The notes under the pieces are model-generated. The model saw nothing but the letters and a program-made list of their open reading frames with translations, was not told where the DNA came from and did not search any database. DNA of 12,582 bases from CAMQVM01 sp044433365 (GTDB taxonomy: Bacteria > Bacteroidota > Bacteroidia > Bacteroidales > Rikenellaceae), in contig JAWXTR010000090.1 in the NCBI GenBank assembly GCA_044433365.1, positions 1 through 12,582 on the forward strand. Direction: 5' to 3'. This document shows positions 1 to 5,930 of this stretch, piece after piece. The position numbers and the translations under genes were made by a program. Every line of letters begins with the position of its first letter. Position 1 is the first letter of the stretch.

Positions 1-35
1 CCACTATATTTTCGATTCAATAGCAAAAAATCTCA
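1..35. repeat. 35-bp terminal direct repeat, left copy
   Basis: The first 35 bases are identical to the last 35 bases of the window (12548-12582). Seen directly, with no mismatch. Either the sequence is a contig whose two ends overlap (circular molecule or false circularisation), or both ends stop in the same dispersed repeat. Because the window carries chromosomal core genes (dnaE, gltX, ychF, birA), the second explanation is more likely. Confidence 0.9.
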
Positions 36-50
36 TCTCCAATAGCACTT

Positions 51-120
51 TTAAAAATACACCAATAATTATTTTACCCTACTTATTAAAAATACACCAA
101 TAATTATTTTACCCTACTTA
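51..120. repeat. Perfect 35-bp tandem duplication (2 copies: 51-85 and 86-120)
   Basis: Two directly abutting, identical 35-bp units, each beginning TTAAAAATACACC and ending ACCCTACTTA. The right-hand unit ends exactly at base 120, so its last three bases form the TAA stop of the reverse-strand gene at 118-585, and the left-hand unit lies just downstream of that gene. There is no spacer, so this is not a CRISPR array. The unit length equals that of the terminal repeat, which raises the possibility of an assembly effect. Polymerase slippage would produce the same pattern. Confidence 0.95.
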
Positions 121-585
121 ATAATTGGTTTTATCCGATTTTAGAACTTCCATAAAATATTTTTCCAAATTAACTTCACAAAATTCGTTGCTTTTAAAAT
201 ATTTTAACCCCGCCTTATCTTTAATTTTAACAAGAAATTCACATGTTTGCTTATAAACTTGATAAGGGTCGATTGTAATTTTGTCATCATAAGATTTTAC
301 TCCCGAGAGCTTTTCGTTCGAACATGCCCATGCAAAACGAAACGATTCGAAATAACATAATTTTGCCATTTTATTGCGTCCTTCTCTTTTCATTAGCTCT
401 GCTAACTCTAAATAGTAGCGTGACATCTTATCATTATCAGCATACTCATCGTAGTAAATTCCTTGACTTTCTCCATAATTTACAACATCGGCTAGAGTGT
501 TGAATTTAAGTTCTCCATTTTTTACTGATAGTACTTTAATACCTTTTGGCTGTTCAAACCATTTTTCTGAAAATTCTGTAATCAT
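118..585 (-). CDS. Hypothetical protein, 155 aa
   Basis: I do not recognise this protein. It is a soluble, charged polypeptide with no signal peptide or membrane segment. The middle part (about residues 50-95, with many Leu, Ala, Lys and aromatic residues) looks helical and loosely resembles a TPR-type helix pair, and the C-terminal third is Lys/Glu rich. The ATG at 585 is preceded by an A/T-rich stretch with no close Shine-Dalgarno, as expected for Bacteroidota. The only purine-rich AGGAG lies about 25 nt upstream, too far to act. Composition looks coding rather than random, and no competing long frame overlaps it. It stands alone at the edge of a repeat-bearing region and is transcribed away from birA. 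A small orphan gene beside repeats could be an accessory gene such as an immunity-like protein, but nothing in the sequence proves that. Confidence 0.65.
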   Translation of the reverse strand: MITEFSEKWFEQPKGIKVLSVKNGELKFNTLADVVNYGESQGIYYDEYADNDKMSRYYLELAELMKREGRNKMAKLCYFESFRFAWACSNEKLSGVKSYDDKITIDPYQVYKQTCEFLVKIKDKAGLKYFKSNEFCEVNLEKYFMEVLKSDKTNY

Positions 586-705
586 AATTTAAATTTTTAA
601 TTTGGGAACTCCTAAAAATCGAATAAATCTGGTTCATTCTCAAAATCTGTTGTTGAAAATTACAATTTTATTTACTTTGGTTCGGTTACAAACCGCTAAG
701 ACCCA

Positions 706-764
706 ACGTCTCTACAGGATGTTATCAAAATTCGATTTTAGACGTATCAGGGCTACGTCTCTAC
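706..764. repeat. Palindromic repeat fragment built on ACGTCTCTAC
   Basis: The 10-mer ACGTCTCTAC occurs as a direct repeat at 706-715 and 755-764. The second copy is also the right arm of a hairpin, AGACGTA (740-746) against TACGTCT (754-760), with a 7-nt loop. GTAGAGACGT-type palindromes are familiar to me as dispersed intergenic repeats in some Bacteroidota and cyanobacterial genomes. Membership of such a family here is inference, since only this one window is visible. Confidence 0.45.
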
Positions 765-886
765 TGCTGCGTGCGAAAACAGATTTTGAGGAATAAGCCA
801 TAAATTCATTAATTGGATTTCCCTGTTAGTAATTAATTTGAAGTTTTTAAAAACGTCAAAGAACATTAATTTGGAATTATGACACA

Positions 887-911
887 TTTTTGTGCAGAAT
901 TTGCACAAAAA
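887..911. repeat. Perfect 10-bp stem hairpin
   Basis: TTTTTGTGCA (887-896) and TGCACAAAAA (902-911) form a perfect 10-bp inverted repeat around a 5-nt loop. It abuts the larger hairpin at 912-964. On the reverse strand its first arm begins with the five T residues that form the T-tract of that larger hairpin, so in RNA the two structures would share those bases. Confidence 0.75.
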
Positions 912-969
912 AAGGCATAAAATCCCCTATCAGTCTTTCGACTGTATAGATTATTTTATGCCTTGAATT
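906..969 (-). ncRNA. Candidate short structured RNA (promoter plus GAAA-capped terminator-like hairpin)
   Basis: Read on the reverse strand, the promoter at 1007-976 would start transcription near 970. The transcript would at once form a long hairpin: a perfect 12-bp outer stem (964-953 with 923-912), a 3x3 internal loop of AAT against GGG, a 4-bp stem (949-946 with 930-927), one bulged A (945), a 5-bp stem CAGTC/GACTG and a GAAA tetraloop (939-936). The outer stem runs directly into a run of seven T (913-907), the form of an intrinsic terminator. The product would be about 60 nt. I cannot assign it to a known RNA family. It could instead be a leader attenuator for the gene at 118-585, or simply an inverted repeat in a mobile element. 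Confidence 0.4.
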
Positions 970-975
970 ATGGTG

Positions 976-1007
976 CAAATATAAGTACGTTTTTTATATT
1001 TTCCAAA
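976..1007 (-). promoter_or_regulatory. Bacteroidota-type promoter reading leftwards
   Basis: On the reverse strand TTTG (1007-1004) is followed after 20 nt by TATATTTG (983-976). This matches the established Bacteroidota consensus TTTG-N19-21-TAnnTTTG. Transcription would begin around 968-971, directly before the hairpin at 964-912. The gene at 118-585 lies about 385 nt further on. Confidence 0.55.
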
Positions 1008-1050
1008 TTTTATCAGTATTTTTTTCATTTTTTTATTAAAATTAAGTATA

Positions 1051-1081
1051 TTTGTACTCAATAAGGCATATAATAACTTTG
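1051..1081 (+). promoter_or_regulatory. Bacteroidota-type promoter of birA
   Basis: TTTG (1051-1054), a 19-nt spacer and TAACTTTG (1074-1081) match TTTG-N19-21-TAnnTTTG. The box ends 45 nt before the birA start. A second -7-like box, TATATTTG, lies at 1047-1054 but has no good -33 partner. The promoter probably drives birA and possibly the sulfatase that follows. Confidence 0.55.
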
Positions 1082-1126
1082 GAAACCTCTAAAAAGAAAC
1101 TTCTATTGATTTGATTTTAACTCTTT

Positions 1127-1876
1127 TTGAATTATCCTTTAAAAAATAATATTTTGATTAGCATAGAATATAATGAATCAGTTACATCTACCAACGACTT
1201 AGCAAATGAGTGTGAAAAAGAGTGGACTATATTTATTGCTGAAAAGCAAACCAAGGCACGTGGACAGCGTGGAAATAGTTGGGAGAGCGAAGAGGGCAAA
1301 AATCTTACCTTTTCGCTTGTAATAAAGCCTCAATTTATGGAGGCTTCCGAGCAGTTCTACATCTCAAAGGCTGTTTCGCTTGCTATTGTCTACACTTTAG
1401 AGGATTTAGATATTGCTCCAAAAATAAAGTGGCCTAACGATATATATGTTGGAGATAAAAAGATTTGCGGAATTTTAATCGAAAATATACTATCATCTTC
1501 GGGTGGTATACAAAAATCGGTAATAGGTGTTGGACTAAATATTAATCAGCAAACTTTTATTAGCGATGCTCCAAATCCAATCTCGATATATAATATCTTA
1601 GGTCAGGAGCAGAACCGAAACGAAATTTTAAATGGATTTGCTCTCCATTTCAACAAACTTTATAATATTTTAGCTTGCGATGATTTTGAGACAATCGACA
1701 AAGAGTATAAAAATTATCTATACCGATACAATGAACCTCACCGATTTAAAGATTGTAGCGGAGAGTTTACAGGAACTATTGTAGATGTACTTACGCAAGG
1801 CGAGTTAATTGTAGAGAAAGAAAATAGCAGCAAAAATAGCTATCTTTTTAAAGAGGTAGAGTATGTTATTGAATAA
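1127..1876 (+). CDS. birA: Biotin--[acetyl-CoA-carboxylase] ligase BirA (monofunctional, class I)
   Basis: Attaches biotin, through biotinyl-5'-AMP, to the lysine of biotin carboxyl carrier domains in cytoplasmic carboxylases. Visible family motifs are the N-terminal TSTND substrate segment (residues 20-24), the adenylate-binding loop ARGQRGNSW (44-52, with Ala where GRG is commoner), KWPND (101-105) and the KKICGILIE strand with the expected catalytic Lys at 112. The last 45 or so residues fit the small SH3-like C-terminal domain. At 249 aa there is no N-terminal helix-turn-helix, so it is not expected to repress biotin genes. No in-frame ATG occurs before residue 71, which lies after the adenylate loop, and a stop sits just upstream at 1118-1120. 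The start must therefore be non-ATG: TTG at 1127, or TTG at 1154. The sulfatase gene follows after 29 bp and may be co-transcribed. Confidence 0.93.
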   Translation: MNYPLKNNILISIEYNESVTSTNDLANECEKEWTIFIAEKQTKARGQRGNSWESEEGKNLTFSLVIKPQFMEASEQFYISKAVSLAIVYTLEDLDIAPKIKWPNDIYVGDKKICGILIENILSSSGGIQKSVIGVGLNINQQTFISDAPNPISIYNILGQEQNRNEILNGFALHFNKLYNILACDDFETIDKEYKNYLYRYNEPHRFKDCSGEFTGTIVDVLTQGELIVEKENSSKNSYLFKEVEYVIE

Positions 1877-1905
1877 TGCAAATATCCCCCTAATTAAATT
1901 TTAAT

Positions 1906-3399
1906 ATGAATTGTAAAACATTACTAACAGCAGCAGGCTCACTGGTTGCAGTCGCTGCTTTTTCGCAAAATCAGCGTCCAAACATTCTTTTTTGTATTGC
2001 AGATGATGCCTCTATGTGGACTTTTGGAACTTATGGCTATGAATTTTCAAAAACGCCTGCGATTGATGCTCTTGCCGAAAATGGCGTTCGCTTCGATAAC
2101 GCTTTTACCCCAAACCCAAAGAGTGCACCATCACGAGCAATGCTTGTAACAGGCAAATATAGTTGGCAGCTAAAAGAGGCAACAAACCACTATTGCCACT
2201 TCCCTTCAGAATTCAAATTCTATCCTAGTTTACTTCAAGAGAGCGGCTACCATGTGGGTTACACAGGCAAAGGTTGGGGTCCTGGGGTGTACGACTCAAA
2301 AGATAATCCAGCAGGACCAGTATATAATGATATTACAAATGAAGTTCCATACAAAGGAATAAGAAATGTCGATTATAGTGCCAATTTTAACGCATTTTTG
2401 GATGAAAAAGAGAGCGATGAGCCATTTTGCTTCTGGTTTGGCACACTAGAACCACACCGTTTTTATGAAAAAGATTCATGGAAAAAGGCTGGTTACGACC
2501 TTGCTGAGGCAAAAGTTCAGCCATTTTTACCTGATAACGATATAACAAGAGGCGATTTTTTAGATTATTTAGCTGAAGTTGAGTGGCTTGATACTCATAT
2601 TGGCAAAGCGGTTGAGTCGCTTCGAGAGCGTGGACTTTTAGAAAATACTATTATAGTAGTCACTTCCGATCATGGCATGCCTTTCCCTCGTATTAAAGGG
2701 CAAATTTACGAAGAGGGCTTCCATGTGCCATTTATTGTATCTTGGCAAGGAGTAACAGAGCCAGGAAGAGTCGTTACCGATTTTATCGGCTTTCCAGATG
2801 TTGCCCCAACATTTATGGAAGCAGCAGGTTTAGAGCCTCATGAGCAGATGACAGGTCGTAGCTTTTTAGATGTTTTAAAATCTAAAAAAAGCGGTCAAGT
2901 CGACAAATCTCGTGACCACATGCTAATCTGCAAAGAGCGTCACGATGTTGGTCGTGCCTCAGAAAATGTAACCGACCTTGCCTATCCTGTTAGAGCCATA
3001 AGAACAGCTGATTATCTATATATCCATAATATAAAACCTGAATTATGGCCTGTAGGTAATCCAGAATATGACTACAAAAACTGCGATCCATCGCCATCAA
3101 AATCATATTTAACATCTCTGCAACCAGAAGATAGCGATTATGAATATTTTGTACGTGCATTTGGCAAACGCCAAGAGGAGGAACTTTACGACATCCAAAA
3201 CGACCCTCACTGCATGAATAATCTTGCCGATAATTTGGCCTATGCCAAAACTAAAAGCAAACTTCGCAAACAGATGGAAAAAGAGCTTATCGAAAGTGGC
3301 GACCCAAGAATGTTAGGCGAAGGCGAGCAATTTGATAAATATCCATATATGGGTAAACAGTTTGATTATAGCAAAAAAGTTGAAGTAACTAATTGGTAA
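1906..3399 (+). CDS. Exported S1-family sulfatase, heparan N-sulfatase (SGSH)-like
   Basis: Formylglycine-dependent sulfatase of the alkaline-phosphatase fold that removes sulfate from a glycan outside the cytoplasm. A signal peptide covers about residues 1-20 (hydrophobic stretch, Ala-rich, cleavage near AAFS/Q). Metal ligands are expected at the N-terminal Asp33-Asp34 and at Asp255-His256 in SDHG. The activation motif is S73-A-P-S-R77, the serine type. From family knowledge, its Ser is oxidised by a radical-SAM maturase (anSME), not encoded here. The later segment with KERHDVGR, YPVRAIRT and a YIHNIKPELWP stretch resembles heparan N-sulfatase (SulfAtlas S1_8-type) proteins, so an N-sulfoglucosamine-type or related substrate is likely, though not certain. 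The length, 497 aa, is normal. It lies 29 bp after birA and before a second, different sulfatase, with a hairpin between. Confidence 0.88.
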   Translation: MNCKTLLTAAGSLVAVAAFSQNQRPNILFCIADDASMWTFGTYGYEFSKTPAIDALAENGVRFDNAFTPNPKSAPSRAMLVTGKYSWQLKEATNHYCHFPSEFKFYPSLLQESGYHVGYTGKGWGPGVYDSKDNPAGPVYNDITNEVPYKGIRNVDYSANFNAFLDEKESDEPFCFWFGTLEPHRFYEKDSWKKAGYDLAEAKVQPFLPDNDITRGDFLDYLAEVEWLDTHIGKAVESLRERGLLENTIIVVTSDHGMPFPRIKGQIYEEGFHVPFIVSWQGVTEPGRVVTDFIGFPDVAPTFMEAAGLEPHEQMTGRSFLDVLKSKKSGQVDKSRDHMLICKERHDVGRASENVTDLAYPVRAIRTADYLYIHNIKPELWPVGNPEYDYKNCDPSPSKSYLTSLQPEDSDYEYFVRAFGKRQEEELYDIQNDPHCMNNLADNLAYAKTKSKLRKQMEKELIESGDPRMLGEGEQFDKYPYMGKQFDYSKKVEVTNW

Positions 3400-3406
3400 G
3401 AACATT

Positions 3407-3462
3407 GGAGAGTTTTTATCGAGTAAATTTATAATGATAACTTTCCTTGATAAAAACTCCCC
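3407..3462 (+). terminator. Hairpin between the two sulfatase genes
   Basis: GAGTTTTTATC (3410-3420) and GATAAAAACTC (3449-3459) form a perfect 11-bp stem that extends by two GC pairs after one mismatch (3407-3408 with 3461-3462). The loop is 28 nt and only a short A-rich, not T-rich, tail follows, so it is a weak or Rho-assisted terminator at best. A one-mismatch -7-like box, TAACTTTC (3438-3445), lies in the loop, 45 nt before the next start, so the second sulfatase may have its own promoter. Confidence 0.4.
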
Positions 3463-3490
3463 TAAAAACACATCCTTTAAAATTTAACAA

Positions 3491-4912
3491 ATGAGACCAA
3501 ACTACAAGAAAATAATAAGCACGTCGCTTATACTACTGCCGCTTTTTGCCACAGCAAAAGCAAAAGAACAGCCTAAAAAGGTGATTTTTATTGCTGTCGA
3601 CGACCTAAACGATTGGGTTGGATTTCTCGGTGGACACCCAAATACAATTACTCCAAATATGGATAAATTGGCATCAATGGGAGTTGTTTTTGAAAATGCC
3701 TATTGTGCTGCACCTGTAAGCAATGCTTCTCGTACTGCTATGATGACAGGCATAAGAAGCTCTTCGTCGGGTGTTTACGGAAACACAGAGTTTTTAAGAG
3801 ACTCACCACACATTAAAGATATTGCAACAATTCCTAAATATTTCTCAAACAATGGCTACACCTCAATAAATTTAGGAAAAATATTTCACCATGCCGATGG
3901 AGCGTGGGGTGACCCTCAATCGTGGGATTATCAAAAAAAACTTGATAGAGGAGGTATGTTTCCTAAAAATTACACAAAAGGGGTGAATTGCAATGGAGTA
4001 GAAGATTCAATTGTAGATTGGGTAAAACTTGACAACGACAAAACTACCACCTCTGACTACAAAACCTGTAAGTGGATAGCCGAGCAAATAGTAAAAGAGC
4101 ATGATACTCCGATGTTTATTGGTTGCGGCGTATTTCGTCCTCATCTACCATGGTATGTTCCTAAGGAGTATTTCGATATGCACCCATTAGAGAGTATTGC
4201 CGAGCCTCTTTACAACGATTTTGATGTCTACGACCTACCTAAATCGGGTTTAGCTCTTACTGGCTACGCCTCAAGTGCTCATGGATATAGAGCAATTAAA
4301 GCTGCTGGAAAAGAGAAAGAGGCTGTTCAGGCATATTTAGCCTGCATTAGCTATGCCGACGACTGTTTAGGAGAGGTGGTTGAGGCTATTGAAAACAATC
4401 CAGATAAAGAAAATACTGTTATAGTATTTGTTAGTGACCATGGTTGGCATTTAGGAGAAAAAATGCGTTATAGCAAAATGTCGCTTTGGGAACGTTCGTG
4501 TAGAGTACCTCTTATTGTTATTGCTCCAGGTGTTACTACAGCTGGCACAAGGTGTAAGGAGAATGTTAGTCTGCTTGACCTATATCCTACTTTAGTAGAA
4601 CTTGCATCGCTTCCGAAAAATAAACTAAATGAGGGCTGTTCACTTGTGGCACAACTAAAAAACCCCGATAAAAAACGTGATATTCCTGCAATTACAACAA
4701 TCAAGCAGAATAGTCACTCTATAAAAGATGGTAACTATCGTTATATTATCTATGCTGATGGAGGTGAAGAGCTTTACGACCACCAAACCGATCCAAATGA
4801 GTGGTATAATATTGCAAATAATCCTAAATATGCTAAAATCAAGGCTAATTTAAGGAAATTTATTCCTGAGGTAAATGTGCCAAGCATTGGGAAATCTAAA
4901 GTTCCGCATTAA
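3491..4912 (+). CDS. Exported S1-family sulfatase, iduronate-2-sulfatase-like
   Basis: Sulfatase of the iduronate-2-sulfatase-like group (SulfAtlas S1_7 type by resemblance) that hydrolyses a glycan sulfate ester in the periplasm or outside the cell. A signal peptide covers about residues 1-24 (KK, hydrophobic core, ATA-K-A cleavage region). Motifs in order are VDDLNDW with metal ligands Asp37-Asp38, the serine-type activation motif S77-N-A-S-R81 followed by TAMMTG, a CGVFRPHLPWYVP segment, and SDHGWHLGEK with metal ligands Asp316-His317. The last is followed by a SLWERSCRVPLIVIAPG stretch typical of the group. Ala replaces the usual Pro of the activation motif, a known allowed variant. The enzyme needs an anSME maturase encoded elsewhere. 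Length 473 aa is usual. It is clearly a different subfamily from the upstream sulfatase, not a recent duplicate. Substrate is inferred from resemblance only. Confidence 0.88.
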   Translation: MRPNYKKIISTSLILLPLFATAKAKEQPKKVIFIAVDDLNDWVGFLGGHPNTITPNMDKLASMGVVFENAYCAAPVSNASRTAMMTGIRSSSSGVYGNTEFLRDSPHIKDIATIPKYFSNNGYTSINLGKIFHHADGAWGDPQSWDYQKKLDRGGMFPKNYTKGVNCNGVEDSIVDWVKLDNDKTTTSDYKTCKWIAEQIVKEHDTPMFIGCGVFRPHLPWYVPKEYFDMHPLESIAEPLYNDFDVYDLPKSGLALTGYASSAHGYRAIKAAGKEKEAVQAYLACISYADDCLGEVVEAIENNPDKENTVIVFVSDHGWHLGEKMRYSKMSLWERSCRVPLIVIAPGVTTAGTRCKENVSLLDLYPTLVELASLPKNKLNEGCSLVAQLKNPDKKRDIPAITTIKQNSHSIKDGNYRYIIYADGGEELYDHQTDPNEWYNIANNPKYAKIKANLRKFIPEVNVPSIGKSKVPH

Positions 4913-4914
4913 TA

Positions 4915-4961
4915 ATATAAAATAGGGTAAGTACCATTTTGATACTTACCCTATTTTATAT
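4915..4961. terminator. Bidirectional intrinsic terminator
   Basis: A perfect 19-bp inverted repeat (4915-4933 with 4943-4961) encloses a 9-nt loop. The GC-containing core GGGTAAGTA is flanked by AAAA/TTTT, giving a T-run on each strand. It sits between the convergent sulfatase gene (stop at 4912) and the FKBP gene (stop at 4989), so it can end both transcripts. Confidence 0.88.
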
Positions 4962-4988
4962 ACAACATTAAATCTTTGCTAAGATTGA

Positions 4989-5648
4989 TTATTTAGCAGG
5001 TTTTAATACATCTACGATTTCGATATCGAAAATCATAACTTTATCACCATAAGCTAAAGCAGCAGGAATCCAAAGTTTGATTTTACCACCTTTACCTACC
5101 ATTTGAACACCTTCATCAAAACCTTTGATTACGCTACCTAATACAAGCGGAGTAGGCTCATTGTTGCGGCTTTCAGTTGAATCAAATACCTCACCACTAG
5201 TGTAAGTACCAGTGTAAAGAGTCATGATTGTATCGGCAAGGATAGGTTTGTTAGCAACATCACCTTCGTCGATGATTTTGTATACAAGACCAGACTCTGT
5301 TTGAATTGCACCACTATTGTCAGCTAATACAGTTTCCATATATTTAGCATCTTTAGCCGCATCTTTAGCAGGCTTTACGTTTGTGAAGTAGTTTTGAAGG
5401 ATTGCATTGATTTCTTCTTGATTTACAAGAGCTTCACCAGCCATAGCAGCTTTGATACCTGATGCTAATGTCTCAACGTTCATATCTTCGTTGTCAGCAA
5501 ACATAGTTTTTAAGCTCTCACCTACGTAAGCACCATAAGCATACGATACTGAATCTTGAGTGTTGTTTAAAGATGAAACACTCTTAATTGAACCCCCACA
5601 TGAGCTTAAAGCAGCGATTACAGCTGCTGAAAATAATACTTTTTTCAT
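4989..5648 (-). CDS. FKBP-type peptidyl-prolyl cis-trans isomerase, lipoprotein, Mip/FkpA-like
   Basis: Folding helper expected to isomerise Xaa-Pro bonds in the cell envelope. The N-terminus is a lipoprotein signal: KK, hydrophobic stretch, lipobox L14-S-S-C17, so Cys17 should be acylated. Residues of about 30-110 form the helical N-terminal dimerisation region typical of Mip/FkpA proteins (SVSYAYGAYVGESLK). Residues of about 122-215 are the FKBP domain, with YTGTYTSGEVFDST, VIKGFDEGVQMV and a final IFDIEIVDV strand. Oddly, the loop between AYG (199-201) and the final strand lacks about 10 residues compared with a usual FKBP, including the IPP segment that lines the active-site pocket. Activity could be weak, with chaperone function retained. 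The gene has its own promoter candidate 32 nt upstream and ends at a shared terminator. The Trp of the pocket is replaced by Phe (GFDEG), as in some relatives. Confidence 0.88.
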   Translation of the reverse strand: MKKVLFSAAVIAALSSCGGSIKSVSSLNNTQDSVSYAYGAYVGESLKTMFADNEDMNVETLASGIKAAMAGEALVNQEEINAILQNYFTNVKPAKDAAKDAKYMETVLADNSGAIQTESGLVYKIIDEGDVANKPILADTIMTLYTGTYTSGEVFDSTESRNNEPTPLVLGSVIKGFDEGVQMVGKGGKIKLWIPAALAYGDKVMIFDIEIVDVLKPAK

Positions 5649-5680
5649 TTCTAATTTCTTTTATTTTAAATTAATTATTC

Positions 5681-5688
5681 CAAAATTA
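5681..5688 (-). promoter_or_regulatory. -7 box of the FKBP gene
   Basis: On the reverse strand TAATTTTG matches TAnnTTTG and ends 32 nt before the start codon, the same distance as the boxes of ychF (32 nt) and dnaE (31 nt). No convincing -33 TTTG is visible at the usual spacing. Confidence 0.4.
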
Positions 5689-5865
5689 TACCATACTATT
5701 TATTCTTTTAACTATAGATTAAACAAGTTAAAAGCGGTGTAAATATAGCTATTAAAGTTGTTTTTTCAAAAAACATTCAACAAAAGTACTATTTTTTATC
5801 TAATAAACAACATTTAAAAATATTTTTATAGCAAATTTTGGGCAAATTTAACAACGATATCTAAA

Positions 5866-5899
5866 ATTTCCCTTAAAATCTATGAATTCTAAGGGAAAT
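5866..5899 (-). terminator. Hairpin downstream of gltX
   Basis: ATTTCCCTTA (5866-5875) and TAAGGGAAAT (5890-5899) form a perfect 10-bp stem with a 14-nt loop, about 30 bp past the gltX stop. On the reverse strand it is followed by TTTAGATATC, a poor T-tract, so termination may be partial. The rest of the 5649-5930 gap is A/T-rich and shows no gene. Confidence 0.45.
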
Positions 5900-5930
5900 A
5901 ATATTGACAATCCAATTTTTAGAAGTGCCC

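Larger units (their letters stand above)
586..1126. other. 541-bp intergenic region with repeats, hairpins and divergent promoters
   Basis: No convincing protein gene is present. The only longer open frame (602-796, TTG start) has a low-complexity translation and runs through a palindromic repeat. No tRNA-like T-loop signature is visible. The left part holds a repeat based on ACGTCTCTAC (706-764). The centre holds two adjacent hairpins (887-911 and 912-964). The right part holds a reverse promoter (976-1007) and a forward promoter (1051-1081). Bases 797-886 show nothing I can name. Confidence 0.7.

Noticed and set aside
51..120. Possible CRISPR array
   Set aside because: Only two repeats and no spacer between them. 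It is a simple tandem duplication.
602..796. 64-codon forward open frame with TTG start
   Set aside because: Runs through the ACGTCTCTAC palindromic repeat, has a random-looking, basic translation, and has no promoter or family resemblance.
586..1126. tRNA or riboswitch in the large intergenic gap
   Set aside because: No T-loop or acceptor-stem signature and no recognisable riboswitch core. The visible structures are simple hairpins.
1906..4912. Sulfatase pair as a recent gene duplication
   Set aside because: The two proteins share only the general sulfatase motifs and belong to visibly different subfamilies.
5760..5774. GTTTTTTCAAAAAAC palindrome as a terminator
   Set aside because: A one-base loop cannot form a stable hairpin, there is no GC core, and its place upstream of the FKBP gene does not fit a terminator.
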